Part shown: one piece after another, positions 1 through 5,614 of the stretch
Position numbering within the stretch: the stretch's first letter is position 1
Layout of the letters: every line of letters begins with the position of its first letter
From: Fodinibacter sp035633415
GTDB taxonomy: Bacteria; Actinomycetota; Actinomycetes; Actinomycetales; Dermatophilaceae
Direction: 5' to 3'
Length of the DNA: 5,614 nucleotides
Assembly (NCBI GenBank): GCA_035633415.1
Contig: DASQEZ010000289.1
Location: 1 to 5,614 of the forward strand
Notes under the pieces: generated by a model
Told to the model about the DNA's origin: nothing
The model's database searches: none
What the model saw: the letters and a program-made list of their open reading frames with translations, nothing else
Program-made: the position numbers and the translations under genes

Positions 1-861
1 GGACCCCGCAAGCGCGCAGCTGGCGGCCCACGCACCAGCGCCCCCCAGCGTGGCAGCAGCGGCACCACCAAGCCAAGTCAGCCCACCCGGCTCCCTCCTC
101 AGCGAGAGAAGCCCACGGTCACAGTTGATGTCCACGACCCCGACGGCGTGCGCCTGCAGAAGCTGCTCGCCGCCGCCGGCGTCGGGTCGCGCCGGGTCTG
201 CGAGGACCTGATCAGCCAGGGCCGGGTGCAGGTGGACGGCCAGGTCGTCACCGAGCTCGGCGTGCGCATCCGCCCGACCCAGACCGTGCACGTCGACGGT
301 GTACGCGTGCAGCTCGACGAGTCGCGCGTCTACCTCGCCTTCAACAAGCCGATCGGCGTCGTGACGTCGATGAGCGACGACCTCGGCCGGGTCGACATCG
401 GCGACTTCGTGGCCAACCGCAAGGAGCGCCTGTTCCACGTCGGTCGGCTCGACGCCGACACCGAGGGCCTGCTCATCCTCACCAACGACGGCGACCTGGC
501 GCACCGGCTCCAGCACCCGCGCTACGGGGTGCTCAAGACCTACCTCGCCCAGATCCCCGGGCCGGTGCCGCGCGACCTCGGCCGGCGCCTGCGCGAGGGC
601 ATCGAGCTCGAGGACGGCCCGGTGCAGGTCGACTCGTTCCGCGTCGTCGACTCGGCCCCCGGCAAGGCGCTCGTCGAGGTCGTCCTCCACGAGGGCCGCA
701 AGCACATCGTGCGGCGGATGCTCGCGGAGGTGGGCCACCCGGTCATCACCCTGGTGCGCGTGCAGGTGGGCCCGATCCACCTCGGCGACACCAAGCCCGG
801 CAAGTGGCGCAACCTGACGAGCGCGGAGGTCGGGGCCCTCTACGCCGCGGCGGAGCTGTGA
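1..861 (+). CDS. rluB: 23S rRNA pseudouridine synthase, RsuA/RluB family (5' partial)
   Basis: Converts a specific uridine of 23S rRNA to pseudouridine during large-subunit maturation in the cytoplasm. The frame is open to the left window edge, so the start lies upstream; the GTG at 148 is an internal codon. Codons 1-41 or so encode a basic, Pro/Gly/Ser/Thr-rich, probably disordered extension. A short VHDPDGVRLQK linker follows, then an S4 RNA-binding domain (about bases 148-310, with LLAAAGVGSRR and GRVQVDG). The catalytic domain carries FNKPIGVVTS, the GRLDADTEGLLILTNDGD signature with the catalytic Asp at codon 451-453, and the EGRKHIVRRML and GHPV motifs near the C terminus. These features fit the RsuA/RluB/RluE/RluF group; RluB is chosen from genomic context (rluB-cmk-der in actinobacteria, usually after scpA-scpB, which would lie off-window). 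The stop overlaps the tyrA start by four bases. The exact target uridine cannot be read from the sequence. Confidence 0.93.
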   Translation, partial: GPRKRAAGGPRTSAPQRGSSGTTKPSQPTRLPPQREKPTVTVDVHDPDGVRLQKLLAAAGVGSRRVCEDLISQGRVQVDGQVVTELGVRIRPTQTVHVDGVRVQLDESRVYLAFNKPIGVVTSMSDDLGRVDIGDFVANRKERLFHVGRLDADTEGLLILTNDGDLAHRLQHPRYGVLKTYLAQIPGPVPRDLGRRLREGIELEDGPVQVDSFRVVDSAPGKALVEVVLHEGRKHIVRRMLAEVGHPVITLVRVQVGPIHLGDTKPGKWRNLTSAEVGALYAAAEL

Positions 862-1937
862 CCCGCGTCCACGTCGTCGGTGCCGGGCTGGTGGGTACCA
901 GCCTGGGCCTGGCCCTGTGCCGCCTCGGCGACGACGTGACCCTGGAGGACATCAGTCCCACCCACGCCGCCCTGGCCCGCGACCTCGGGGCGGGGCGGCT
1001 GCCCGACGGCCCGGTCGAGCCCGACCTGGTCGTCGTCGCGACGCCGCCGGACGTCACGGCGGTGTGTGTGGCCGCCGCGCTGCGTCGCTGGCCCCGGGCG
1101 GCCGTCACCGACGTCGCCTCGGTCAAGGGCACCGTGCTCGACGCCCTGCGCGCCGACGGCGCCGACCTCACCCGCTACTGCGGGTCGCACCCGATGGCCG
1201 GCCGAGAGCGCTCCGGCGCCGTCTCGGGCCGCCACGACCTCTTCGACGGCCGGGCCTGGGTGCTCACGCCCACCGCGGAGACCGACCCGGCGGTGGTCGC
1301 CCTGGTGACGGCCGTGGCCCGCTCGGCCGGCGCCGCCGTGCGCACCCTGGACCCCGAGCGCCACGACGCGGCGGTCGCTGCCGTCTCACACGTGCCTCAG
1401 CTCGCCGCGAGCCTGGTCGCGGCCCGCCTCGAGGGGCTCGACGAGGCCGCCGTCGAGCTGGCCGGGCAGGGCCTGCGCGACGTGACCCGCATCGCCGCCA
1501 GCGACCCCGACCTGTGGACCCAGATCCTCGCCGGCAACGCCCTGGCCGTGCGCGAGGTGCTCACCGACCTCGTCGGTGACCTCGACGCCGTGGTGGGCGC
1601 CCTCGACGAGCTGAGCACCTCGACCGACGCACCCGGAGCCCGCGGCACCCTCGCGCGAACCATCGCCGCCGGCAACGCCGGGCACGCGCGCATCCCGGGC
1701 AAGCACGGTGCGGCGCCGACCTCCTACACGACGGTGCGGGTGCTCATCCCCGACGAGCCGGGCCAGCTCGGGCGCCTGTTCGCCGACATCGGCGTCATCG
1801 GCGCCAACATCGAGGAGTTCCACCTCGACCACGGGCTCGGCCAGCCGTTCGGTCTCGCCGAGGTCGACGTCGTCCCCGCCGCGGCCGCCGGGCTCGCCCA
1901 GGCTCTCGCCGAGCGGGGCTGGCGGTTGCACGGCTGA
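858..1937 (+). CDS. tyrA: Prephenate dehydrogenase with C-terminal ACT domain
   Basis: Oxidatively decarboxylates prephenate to 4-hydroxyphenylpyruvate with NAD+, the tyrosine branch of aromatic amino acid synthesis. The start chosen is GTG 858, which overlaps the rluB stop as GTGA and puts the nucleotide-binding strand at residues 4-7; an in-frame GTG at 804 would add 18 unrelated residues inside rluB. The protein is 359 aa. It has a Rossmann motif GAGLVGTSLG (8-17) with acidic residue D31 at the end of the second strand, consistent with NAD. Further family motifs are DVASVKG (85-91, S88), SHPMAGRERSG with the conserved His at 111, SHVPQ (H178, Q181) and DVTRIA (R211), the last being the likely prephenate-binding Arg. 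Residues about 291-359 form an ACT domain (VRVLIPDEPGQLGRLF), a fold usually used for feedback by an amino acid, here probably tyrosine. Other family members have a second His where Q181 stands. No mutase domain is present, so it is monofunctional. Confidence 0.93.
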   Translation: MTRVHVVGAGLVGTSLGLALCRLGDDVTLEDISPTHAALARDLGAGRLPDGPVEPDLVVVATPPDVTAVCVAAALRRWPRAAVTDVASVKGTVLDALRADGADLTRYCGSHPMAGRERSGAVSGRHDLFDGRAWVLTPTAETDPAVVALVTAVARSAGAAVRTLDPERHDAAVAAVSHVPQLAASLVAARLEGLDEAAVELAGQGLRDVTRIAASDPDLWTQILAGNALAVREVLTDLVGDLDAVVGALDELSTSTDAPGARGTLARTIAAGNAGHARIPGKHGAAPTSYTTVRVLIPDEPGQLGRLFADIGVIGANIEEFHLDHGLGQPFGLAEVDVVPAAAAGLAQALAERGWRLHG

Positions 1938-1960
1938 GCCCCCCACTAGGCTCAGCGCCC
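1926..1960 (+). promoter_or_regulatory. Candidate promoter for a leaderless cmk transcript
   Basis: A TAGGCT box at 1947-1952 matches the actinobacterial -10 pattern TANNNT. Its last base lies 8 bases before the cmk ATG at 1961, so the expected transcription start falls at or within a couple of bases of the A of the start codon. A TTGCAC at 1926-1931 could be a weak -35, but the 15-base spacer is short. No Shine-Dalgarno-like sequence lies in the gap, which supports leaderless initiation. The promoter would overlap the last codons of tyrA and give cmk-plsC expression independent of rluB-tyrA. This is inferred from motif and spacing only. Confidence 0.5.
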
Positions 1961-2650
1961 ATGACCGCACCCCTGACGATCGCGATCGACGGCCCCTCCG
2001 GCTCGGGCAAGAGCAGCGTCTCCAAGGCCGTGGCCGGCCGCCTCGGCGTCGGCTACCTCGACACGGGCGCCATGTACCGCGCGCTCACCTGGTGGTGCCT
2101 CGAGCGTGGGCTGGACCTCACCGACCCGGATGCCGTGGCCGCCGCCGCGCGCGACCTGCCCCTCGAGATCGGAACCGACCCCGACGCCCCCACCGTGGTC
2201 GTCGGGGGCACCGACGTCGGCGAGGCCATCCGCACCACGCAGGTCAGCACCGCGGTCTCCGTGGTCGCGACGAACCTCGAGGTGCGCGCGGTGCTCCAGC
2301 AGCGGCAGCGCGACCTGATGGCGCGCATCGCCGAGCAGACCGGGGGAGTGGTGGCCGAGGGCCGCGACATCACCACGGTCGTGGCGCCCGACGCCCGGGT
2401 GCGGGTGCTGCTCACGGCGTCGGAGGAGGCGCGGCTGCGGCGTCGCTCGGCCGAGCTGCACGGTGCCGTCGACGCGGCCGCGGTCGAGGCCACTCGTGAC
2501 CAGGTGGTACGGCGCGACCGCGACGACTCGACCGTGTCGGCGTTCACCGAGGCCGCCGAGGGCGTGGTGCTCGTCGACACCTCCGAGCTGGACTTCGACG
2601 CCAGTGTCGAGGCCGTGCTCGACGTCGTCGCCGCCGAGACGGCGGAGTGA
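1961..2650 (+). CDS. cmk: Cytidylate kinase
   Basis: Phosphorylates CMP and dCMP to the diphosphates with ATP, recycling pyrimidines released by RNA turnover and lipid synthesis. The protein is 229 aa, the usual bacterial length. Visible are the Walker A loop GPSGSGKS (11-18), the CMP-binding strand YLDTGAMYRA (32-41, with D34, Y39 and R40), GRDITT (134-139, R135/D136) contacting the nucleotide, and the lid-region RRDRDDSTVSAF starting at R184, which holds the conserved arginines and the D/S pair. An NMP-binding insert (about 60-110) contains the predicted CMP-contact region. ATG 1961 is chosen because the P-loop strand starts a few residues later and no earlier in-frame start fits. The gene begins 23 bases after tyrA and its stop overlaps the plsC start as GTGA. 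In actinobacteria cmk usually lies next to der; here plsC separates them. Confidence 0.95.
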   Translation: MTAPLTIAIDGPSGSGKSSVSKAVAGRLGVGYLDTGAMYRALTWWCLERGLDLTDPDAVAAAARDLPLEIGTDPDAPTVVVGGTDVGEAIRTTQVSTAVSVVATNLEVRAVLQQRQRDLMARIAEQTGGVVAEGRDITTVVAPDARVRVLLTASEEARLRRRSAELHGAVDAAAVEATRDQVVRRDRDDSTVSAFTEAAEGVVLVDTSELDFDASVEAVLDVVAAETAE

Positions 2651-3321
2651 GCCCGAGCCCTCGGCAGGGCCGGGCCGGGCACCTCGTCTCCCGCACCGGT
2701 TTCGCCCTCCTGTACTCGGCCCGGGTCGCCGGCGCCTCGAACGTGCCGGCCGCCGGTCCGGTCGTCCTCGCGGCGAACCACACCGGCTACCTCGACGGGG
2801 CGCTCGTGCTGGCGATGTGCCCGCGTCCCAGTCACTTCCTGGTGCTCGCGAAGACCTTCGAGGGGGTCGTCGGGCGGGTGATGCGCTGGACCGGCCAGAT
2901 CCCCATCGACCAGGGCCGCGGAGACCGCACCGCACTGGGCCGGGCGCTCGAGGTGCTGGGCCGTGGCGGTGTCATCGGCATCTTCCCGGAGGGAGGACGG
3001 GGGAGGGGTGACCTCGCCTCCGCCGGGAAGGGGGTCGCCTGGCTCGCGCTGCAGTCCGGGGCGGTCGTCGTGCCGGCCGCCTGCCTGGGCACCCGCCGCA
3101 CCGGCGACCTCGCGGCGTCCTGGCCGCGGCTGCGCTCCCGGCTGGTCGTCGACTTCGGCCCACCGGTCGTGCTCGACCTGCCCGACGGTCTCCCCGGTCG
3201 GGCCCGCCTCGAGCTGGCCACCGAGCAGATCCGAACCGCGCTGGTCGCCCACGTGCACGCGGCGGCGGGGCGGCACGGCATCCCGCTGCCGACCGACGTG
3301 CCCCCGGACCTGCTGGACTGA
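2647..3321 (+). CDS. plsC: 1-acyl-sn-glycerol-3-phosphate acyltransferase (PlsC/LPLAT family)
   Basis: Probably transfers an acyl chain to the sn-2 position of lysophosphatidic acid to give phosphatidic acid at the inner face of the membrane. All four acyltransferase blocks are visible: NHTGYLD with the catalytic H45-x4-D50 pair (I), the GQIPIDQGRGDR region around 83-94 (II), FPEGGRGRG (113-121; usually FPEGTRS) (III), and VVVPAAC around P143 (IV). The protein is 224 aa, a typical short actinobacterial member. No clear N-terminal transmembrane helix is present, so attachment would be peripheral, through the moderately hydrophobic 13-30 segment. The GTG start at 2647 overlaps the cmk stop. The exact acyl acceptor is uncertain, since this family also includes enzymes for other lysophospholipids; the symbol reflects family, not proven substrate. 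A link to cmk is plausible because CTP feeds CDP-diacylglycerol made from phosphatidic acid. Confidence 0.85.
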   Translation: MSPSPRQGRAGHLVSRTGFALLYSARVAGASNVPAAGPVVLAANHTGYLDGALVLAMCPRPSHFLVLAKTFEGVVGRVMRWTGQIPIDQGRGDRTALGRALEVLGRGGVIGIFPEGGRGRGDLASAGKGVAWLALQSGAVVVPAACLGTRRTGDLAASWPRLRSRLVVDFGPPVVLDLPDGLPGRARLELATEQIRTALVAHVHAAAGRHGIPLPTDVPPDLLD

Positions 3322-3339
3322 GGCACCTCGCCGGTGGGG

Positions 3340-3351
3340 GACAATGGTGGG
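3340..3351 (+). promoter_or_regulatory. Candidate -10 box for a leaderless der transcript
   Basis: GACAAT at 3340-3345 matches four of six positions of TATAAT. It ends 6 bases before the ATG at 3352, the spacing expected if transcription starts at the A of the start codon. The only G-rich sequence near the ATG (GGTGGG) abuts it, too close to act as a Shine-Dalgarno. The best -35 candidate (TGGACT, 3314-3319) has a poor 20-base spacer. This is a motif-and-distance inference; readthrough from plsC is equally possible. Confidence 0.38.
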
Positions 3352-4827
3352 ATGAGCACCGAGGACCCCACACTGCAGACCCAGGACTCCGCCGCCGCCG
3401 TCGAGCGGGCGCTGCGGGTCGGGCTGGAGGACTTCGAGCTCAGCGACGAGGACCGCGCCCTGCTCGAGCGTGGCGACGCCGCCCTCGACGCCGAGGCCAC
3501 CCGCGGGCCGCTGCCGGTCGTCGCGGTGATCGGCCGCCCGAACGTCGGCAAGTCGACCCTGGTCAACCGGATCATCGGCCGCCGCGAGGCCGTCGTCGAG
3601 GACGTGCCCGGGGTCACCCGCGACCGCGTCGCCTACGACGCCGAGTGGGTCGGCCACGAGTTCACGCTCGTCGACACCGGCGGCTGGGCCATCGACGCGA
3701 CCGGCATCCACCTGCGGGTCGCCGAGCAGGCGGAGATCGCCGTCGAGCTCGCCGACGTCGTGCTCTTCGTCGTCGACGCCACGGTCGGGGCCACCGACGA
3801 CGACGAGAACTGCGTCAAGCTGCTGCGCCGTGCCGGCAAGCCGGTGGTGCTCATCGCGAACAAGGTCGACGACCAGCGCACCGAGGCCGATGCCGCGACG
3901 CTGTGGAACCTGGGTCTGGGCCAGCCGTGGCCCGTCTCGGCCCTGCACGGCCGGGGGAGCGGCGACGCCCTCGACGCCCTGCTCGAGGTGCTCCCCGAGG
4001 TCTCCGCCATGGGCGGGGCGTACGAGCGTGGCGGTCCGCGACGGGTCGCGCTGCTCGGCCGGCCGAACGTCGGCAAGTCCTCGATGCTCAACAAGCTCGT
4101 CGGTCACGACCGGGTCGTCGTCGACAGCGTGGCGGGCACCACCCGCGACCCTGTCGACGAGATGGTCGAGCTCGGCGGCAAGACGTGGCGGTTCGTCGAC
4201 ACCGCCGGCATCCGGCGCCGCGTGCACCAGACCCGCGGCTCCGACTTCTACGCCTCGCTGCGCACCCAGACCGCGCTCGAGAAGGCCGAGGTGGCCGTGG
4301 TGCTCGTCGACGCCTCGGAGGTCATCTCCGAGCAGGACGTGCGCGTCATCCAGCAGGTCATCGACGCCGGCCGTGCCCTGGTCATCGCCTACAACAAGTG
4401 GGACCTCACCGACGAGGAGCGCCGCCACTTCCTCGAGCGCGAGATCGAGCGCGACCTCGTGCAGATCCCGTGGGCGCCGCGGGCCAACGTCTCGGCGCGC
4501 ACCGGCCGGCACATGGACAAGCTGGTGCCGGCGCTCGAGACGGCCCTGGACTCGTGGGAGACGCGCATCTCCACCGGCCGGCTCAACGCCTTCCTCGGCG
4601 AGATCGTCGCGTCGCACCCGCACCCGGTGCGCGGCGGCAAGCAGCCCCGCATCCTCTTCGCGACCCAGGCCGGCACGCGGCCACCGCGGTTCGTGCTGTT
4701 CGCGTCGGGCTTCATCGAGGCCGGCTACCGGCGGTTCGTCGAGCGTCGCCTGCGCGAGGAGTTCGGCTTCGACGGGACGCCGATCGAGATCTCGGTGCGG
4801 GTGCGCGAGAAGCGCTCCCGCCGTTGA
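3352..4827 (+). CDS. der: Ribosome biogenesis GTPase Der (EngA), double GTPase
   Basis: Essential GTPase that helps assemble the 50S ribosomal subunit. The protein is 491 aa. An acidic N-terminal tail (about 1-55, rich in Asp/Glu/Ala) precedes two tandem Era-type G domains. Domain 1 has GRPNVGKST (61-69), the switch Thr T89 in GVTRDR, DTGGW (108-112), NKVD (170-173) and a VSAL G5 box. Domain 2 has GRPNVGKSS (236-244), GTTRD (T263/T264), DTAGI (283-287), NKWD (348-351) and VSAR. The C-terminal KH-like domain (about 400-488) carries the conserved GRLNAFL, PRILFATQAG and PPRFVLFASG stretches and a basic REKRSRR tail. All nucleotide-binding motifs are intact. ATG 3352 is preferred over the in-frame GTG at 3334 because 3334 lies in the presumed promoter and adds six Gly-rich residues. 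The gene starts 30 bases after plsC and ends the + strand housekeeping cluster. Confidence 0.96.
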   Translation: MSTEDPTLQTQDSAAAVERALRVGLEDFELSDEDRALLERGDAALDAEATRGPLPVVAVIGRPNVGKSTLVNRIIGRREAVVEDVPGVTRDRVAYDAEWVGHEFTLVDTGGWAIDATGIHLRVAEQAEIAVELADVVLFVVDATVGATDDDENCVKLLRRAGKPVVLIANKVDDQRTEADAATLWNLGLGQPWPVSALHGRGSGDALDALLEVLPEVSAMGGAYERGGPRRVALLGRPNVGKSSMLNKLVGHDRVVVDSVAGTTRDPVDEMVELGGKTWRFVDTAGIRRRVHQTRGSDFYASLRTQTALEKAEVAVVLVDASEVISEQDVRVIQQVIDAGRALVIAYNKWDLTDEERRHFLEREIERDLVQIPWAPRANVSARTGRHMDKLVPALETALDSWETRISTGRLNAFLGEIVASHPHPVRGGKQPRILFATQAGTRPPRFVLFASGFIEAGYRRFVERRLREEFGFDGTPIEISVRVREKRSRR

Positions 4828-4858
4828 CCGAGTCGGAGCCCGTGCGGGTCGTGGGCGA

Positions 4859-4889
4859 TTCGGTGGCCCCGCCGCACATGGGATAAGGT
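4859..4889 (+). promoter_or_regulatory. Probable promoter of tRNA-Pro
   Basis: The 89-base gap between der and the tRNA (4828-4916) is less GC-rich near its centre and holds TAAGGT at 4884-4889, which fits the TANNNT -10 pattern. Transcription would start near 4895-4897 and leave a leader of about 20 bases before the mature tRNA 5' end at 4917, a usual arrangement. The only upstream element near the right distance is TTCGGT (4859-4864), with a 19-base spacer, so the -35 call is weak. I see no convincing U-tailed terminator for der in this gap. Confidence 0.45.
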
Positions 4890-4916
4890 TTCGACGCTCC
4901 CGTCCGGGGGCAGCCA

Positions 4917-4990
<74 letters not shown>

Positions 4991-5001
4991 CTGTTGTTTG
5001 T

Positions 5002-5018
5002 GCAGGTCAGAGGCCTGC
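5002..5018 (+). terminator. Hairpin just after tRNA-Pro, possible terminator
   Basis: GCAGGTC (5002-5008) and GGCCTGC (5012-5018) form a 7-pair stem with one G-U pair and a 3-base AGA loop, starting 12 bases after the tRNA 3' end. There is no following T run, so a classical intrinsic terminator is not supported; a tail-less hairpin terminator or 3'-processing signal is possible. It could equally be part of an attachment-site arm. Confidence 0.35.
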
Positions 5019-5039
5019 GAGGTCGTGGAAGCGGCGTTT

Positions 5040-5059
5040 CGTGCAACATACGTGCAACA
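5040..5059. repeat. Perfect 9-base direct repeat at 11-base period
   Basis: CGTGCAACA occurs at 5040-5048 and again at 5051-5059, separated by TA. The 11-base period puts both copies on about the same face of the helix, as expected for paired protein-binding sites. The location, 50-70 bases beyond the tRNA 3' end and downstream of a xis-like gene, fits integrase arm-type sites or excisionase sites of an integrative element. The function is inferred from spacing and context. Confidence 0.5.
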
Positions 5060-5309
5060 AGGAACCGGCGAGCCATCGCCGACGCGGGGCCGGGCTCCGC
5101 GGGGATCGCGCTCCCAGCGGACGGGCAGCACCACCCCGCTGAACTGGGCAAACACGATGGCCGCCTCGGCAGCCGCCACTGGATGGCTGTCTGCGTGACC
5201 CTTCTGGTCTCAGGACTTGAGATTCGATCGGAGACTCGGCCCGACCAGGCTCTTCGGGGCCATCGCAGCCCGCGAGCACGGATGGCGACCCGCTTGAACG
5301 GCACCTGGA

Positions 5310-5324
5310 GCTCTGAACCAGAGC
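5310..5324. repeat. Small perfect inverted repeat
   Basis: GCTCTG (5310-5315) and CAGAGC (5319-5324) flank AAC, a perfect 6-pair hairpin or a possible binding site. One such structure in a few hundred GC-rich bases could arise by chance, and no role is assigned. Confidence 0.25.
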
Positions 5325-5363
5325 GCGGTCGCAGGCCGAACGACGCGTCCTGACCGGTGCAGC

Positions 5364-5376
5364 CCAGCGTCGCTGG
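5364..5376 (-). terminator. Small hairpin directly after the xis-like gene
   Basis: CCAGC and GCTGG form a perfect 5-pair stem with a 3-base loop (6 pairs if drawn as CCAGCG/CGCTGG around one base). On the - strand it begins 7 bases after the stop codon of the xis-like gene, where a terminator would be expected. It is short and lacks a T tail, so the call is tentative. Confidence 0.25.
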
Positions 5377-5382
5377 CCGACC

Positions 5383-5577
5383 TCAACTCCGGGCTGTGGG
5401 GATGCGCACCATGAGGCGGTCGACGTCCTCAGGGTCGACTCGGATGACCCGGGGACCGTTGCGGTAGGCGACGAGGTCGCCGCTGGCGACTCTTCGGCGC
5501 AGGGTGCGGATGCTCAGCCCAGTGCGTTCGGCGGCTGAGGAGAGGGACTCGAACTCTCGGTGGACTTTCGTGGTCAT
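5383..5577 (-). CDS. Excisionase/MerR-like winged-helix DNA-binding protein (putative xis)
   Basis: A 64-aa basic protein that probably binds DNA. Residues about 11-30 (SLSSAAERTGLSIRTLRRRV) form a helix-turn-helix in which GLS is the turn and the Arg-rich second helix would read DNA. A short wing follows (SGDLVAYRNGPRVIRV, about 32-47), then an acidic DPEDVDRLM helix. This layout is that of the small excisionase/AlpA/MerR-N-terminal family. Such proteins act as recombination directionality factors for integrative elements, or as small regulators; the sequence alone does not decide. The start ATG at 5577 is well supported by AGGAGG five bases upstream. The gene runs toward the tRNA, opposite to the operon, the orientation seen when xis precedes an integrase that abuts a tRNA site. 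No integrase follows, so a degenerate or rearranged element is possible. Confidence is high that it is a gene, moderate for excisionase. Confidence 0.75.
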   Translation of the reverse strand: MTTKVHREFESLSSAAERTGLSIRTLRRRVASGDLVAYRNGPRVIRVDPEDVDRLMVRIPTARS

Positions 5578-5582
5578 GACTA

Positions 5583-5588
5583 CCTCCT
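5583..5588 (-). promoter_or_regulatory. Strong Shine-Dalgarno of the xis-like gene
   Basis: On the - strand AGGAGG lies five bases before the ATG at 5577. It is the only consensus-quality ribosome site in the window; the housekeeping genes rely on overlaps or probable leaderless starts. It fixes the start and argues that the small gene is real. Confidence 0.8.
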
Positions 5589-5596
5589 GCTTCCTA

Positions 5597-5614
5597 AAGC
5601 CCGCTGACGGGCCT
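5597..5614 (-). terminator. Hairpin at the window edge upstream of the xis-like gene
   Basis: Read on the - strand, AGGCCCG (5614-5608) pairs with CGGGCTT (5603-5597) around a TCAG loop: seven pairs including one G-U, followed by one more T and then AGG. It sits just before the ribosome site of the xis-like gene. It could end transcription of an upstream gene off the window or act as a leader structure; the T tail is too short for a firm intrinsic terminator call. Confidence 0.35.

Larger units (their letters stand above)
4991..5382. other. Gene-free, accessory-looking segment between tRNA-Pro and the xis-like gene
   Basis: These 392 bases contain no protein I recognise in any frame. Several frames stay open, as is common in GC-rich DNA, but their translations are Arg/Pro/Ser-rich and lack family motifs or good ribosome sites. 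By eye the base composition is less GC-rich than the operon, with AT-containing runs near 4991-5060 and 5200-5230. It holds a hairpin, a phased 9-base direct repeat and small inverted repeats, annotated separately. I looked for the C-terminal H-x-x-R...Y pattern of a tyrosine recombinase on the - strand and did not see one. Position and content fit the attachment-site arm of an integrated element, or a decayed element end. Confidence 0.5.

Noticed and set aside
804..857. Upstream GTG start for tyrA at 804
   Set aside because: It would add 18 Gly/Arg-rich residues inside rluB before the Rossmann strand. GTG 858 gives the usual short N terminus and the coupled GTGA overlap.
3334..3351. Upstream GTG start for der at 3334
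   Set aside because: It adds only six Gly-rich residues and runs through the presumed -10 box; MSTEDP from ATG 3352 is a more natural start.
4828..4883. Terminator for der in the gap before the tRNA
   Set aside because: Only short 4-base GC stems with very small loops can be drawn, and there is no T run, so nothing supports a terminator call.
4994..5353. 119-codon + strand frame starting at TTG after the tRNA
   Set aside because: Rare start codon, no ribosome site, no recognisable domain, and it crosses the direct repeat and hairpins.
5541..5560. tRNA T-arm-like string (GTTCGAGTCCC on the - strand) that might mark a second tRNA end or att copy
   Set aside because: The T stem does not pair properly, no acceptor or anticodon arm is near, it does not match the tRNA-Pro 3' end, and the bases encode the start of the helix-turn-helix of the xis-like protein.

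Overview
The window is very GC-rich, and its first 4.8 kb is densely packed with genes on the + strand. Gene order, codon use (GTG starts, strong G/C at third positions), TANNNT-type -10 boxes placed right at start codons and a tRNA without an encoded CCA all point to a high-GC actinobacterium. Order or genus cannot be fixed from the sequence alone; a Micrococcales-type genome is only a guess.

Region 1 (1-4827) is a conserved housekeeping cluster: rluB (23S rRNA pseudouridine synthase, 5' end outside the window), tyrA (prephenate dehydrogenase with a C-terminal ACT domain), cmk (cytidylate kinase), a plsC-type 1-acylglycerol-3-phosphate acyltransferase and der/engA (double-GTPase ribosome assembly factor). 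rluB/tyrA and cmk/plsC each share a GTGA stop/start overlap, which suggests translational coupling. cmk and der instead follow short gaps holding a -10-like box 6-8 bases before the ATG and no usable Shine-Dalgarno, so both may also be read from leaderless transcripts. The core rluB-cmk-der order is the familiar actinobacterial arrangement, with tyrA and plsC intercalated. The cluster joins ribosome maturation (RluB, Der) with nucleotide, aromatic amino acid and phospholipid supply.

Region 2 (4828-4990) is a short spacer with a probable promoter, followed by tRNA-Pro(GGG). All four stems of the tRNA are well paired.

Region 3 (4991-5614) differs in character. About 390 bases carry no recognisable gene but hold a hairpin just after the tRNA, a 9-base perfect direct repeat at an 11-base period and small inverted repeats. 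Then comes a 64-codon gene on the - strand for an excisionase/MerR-like winged-helix DNA-binding protein with a strong Shine-Dalgarno. A tRNA 3' end, phased direct repeats and a xis-like gene pointing at the tRNA look like the end of an integrative element inserted at tRNA-Pro. No integrase is visible in the usual place between xis and the tRNA. This is the only accessory-looking part of the window. I see no clearly new multi-gene system; the element end is the best lead and needs the sequence beyond 5614.
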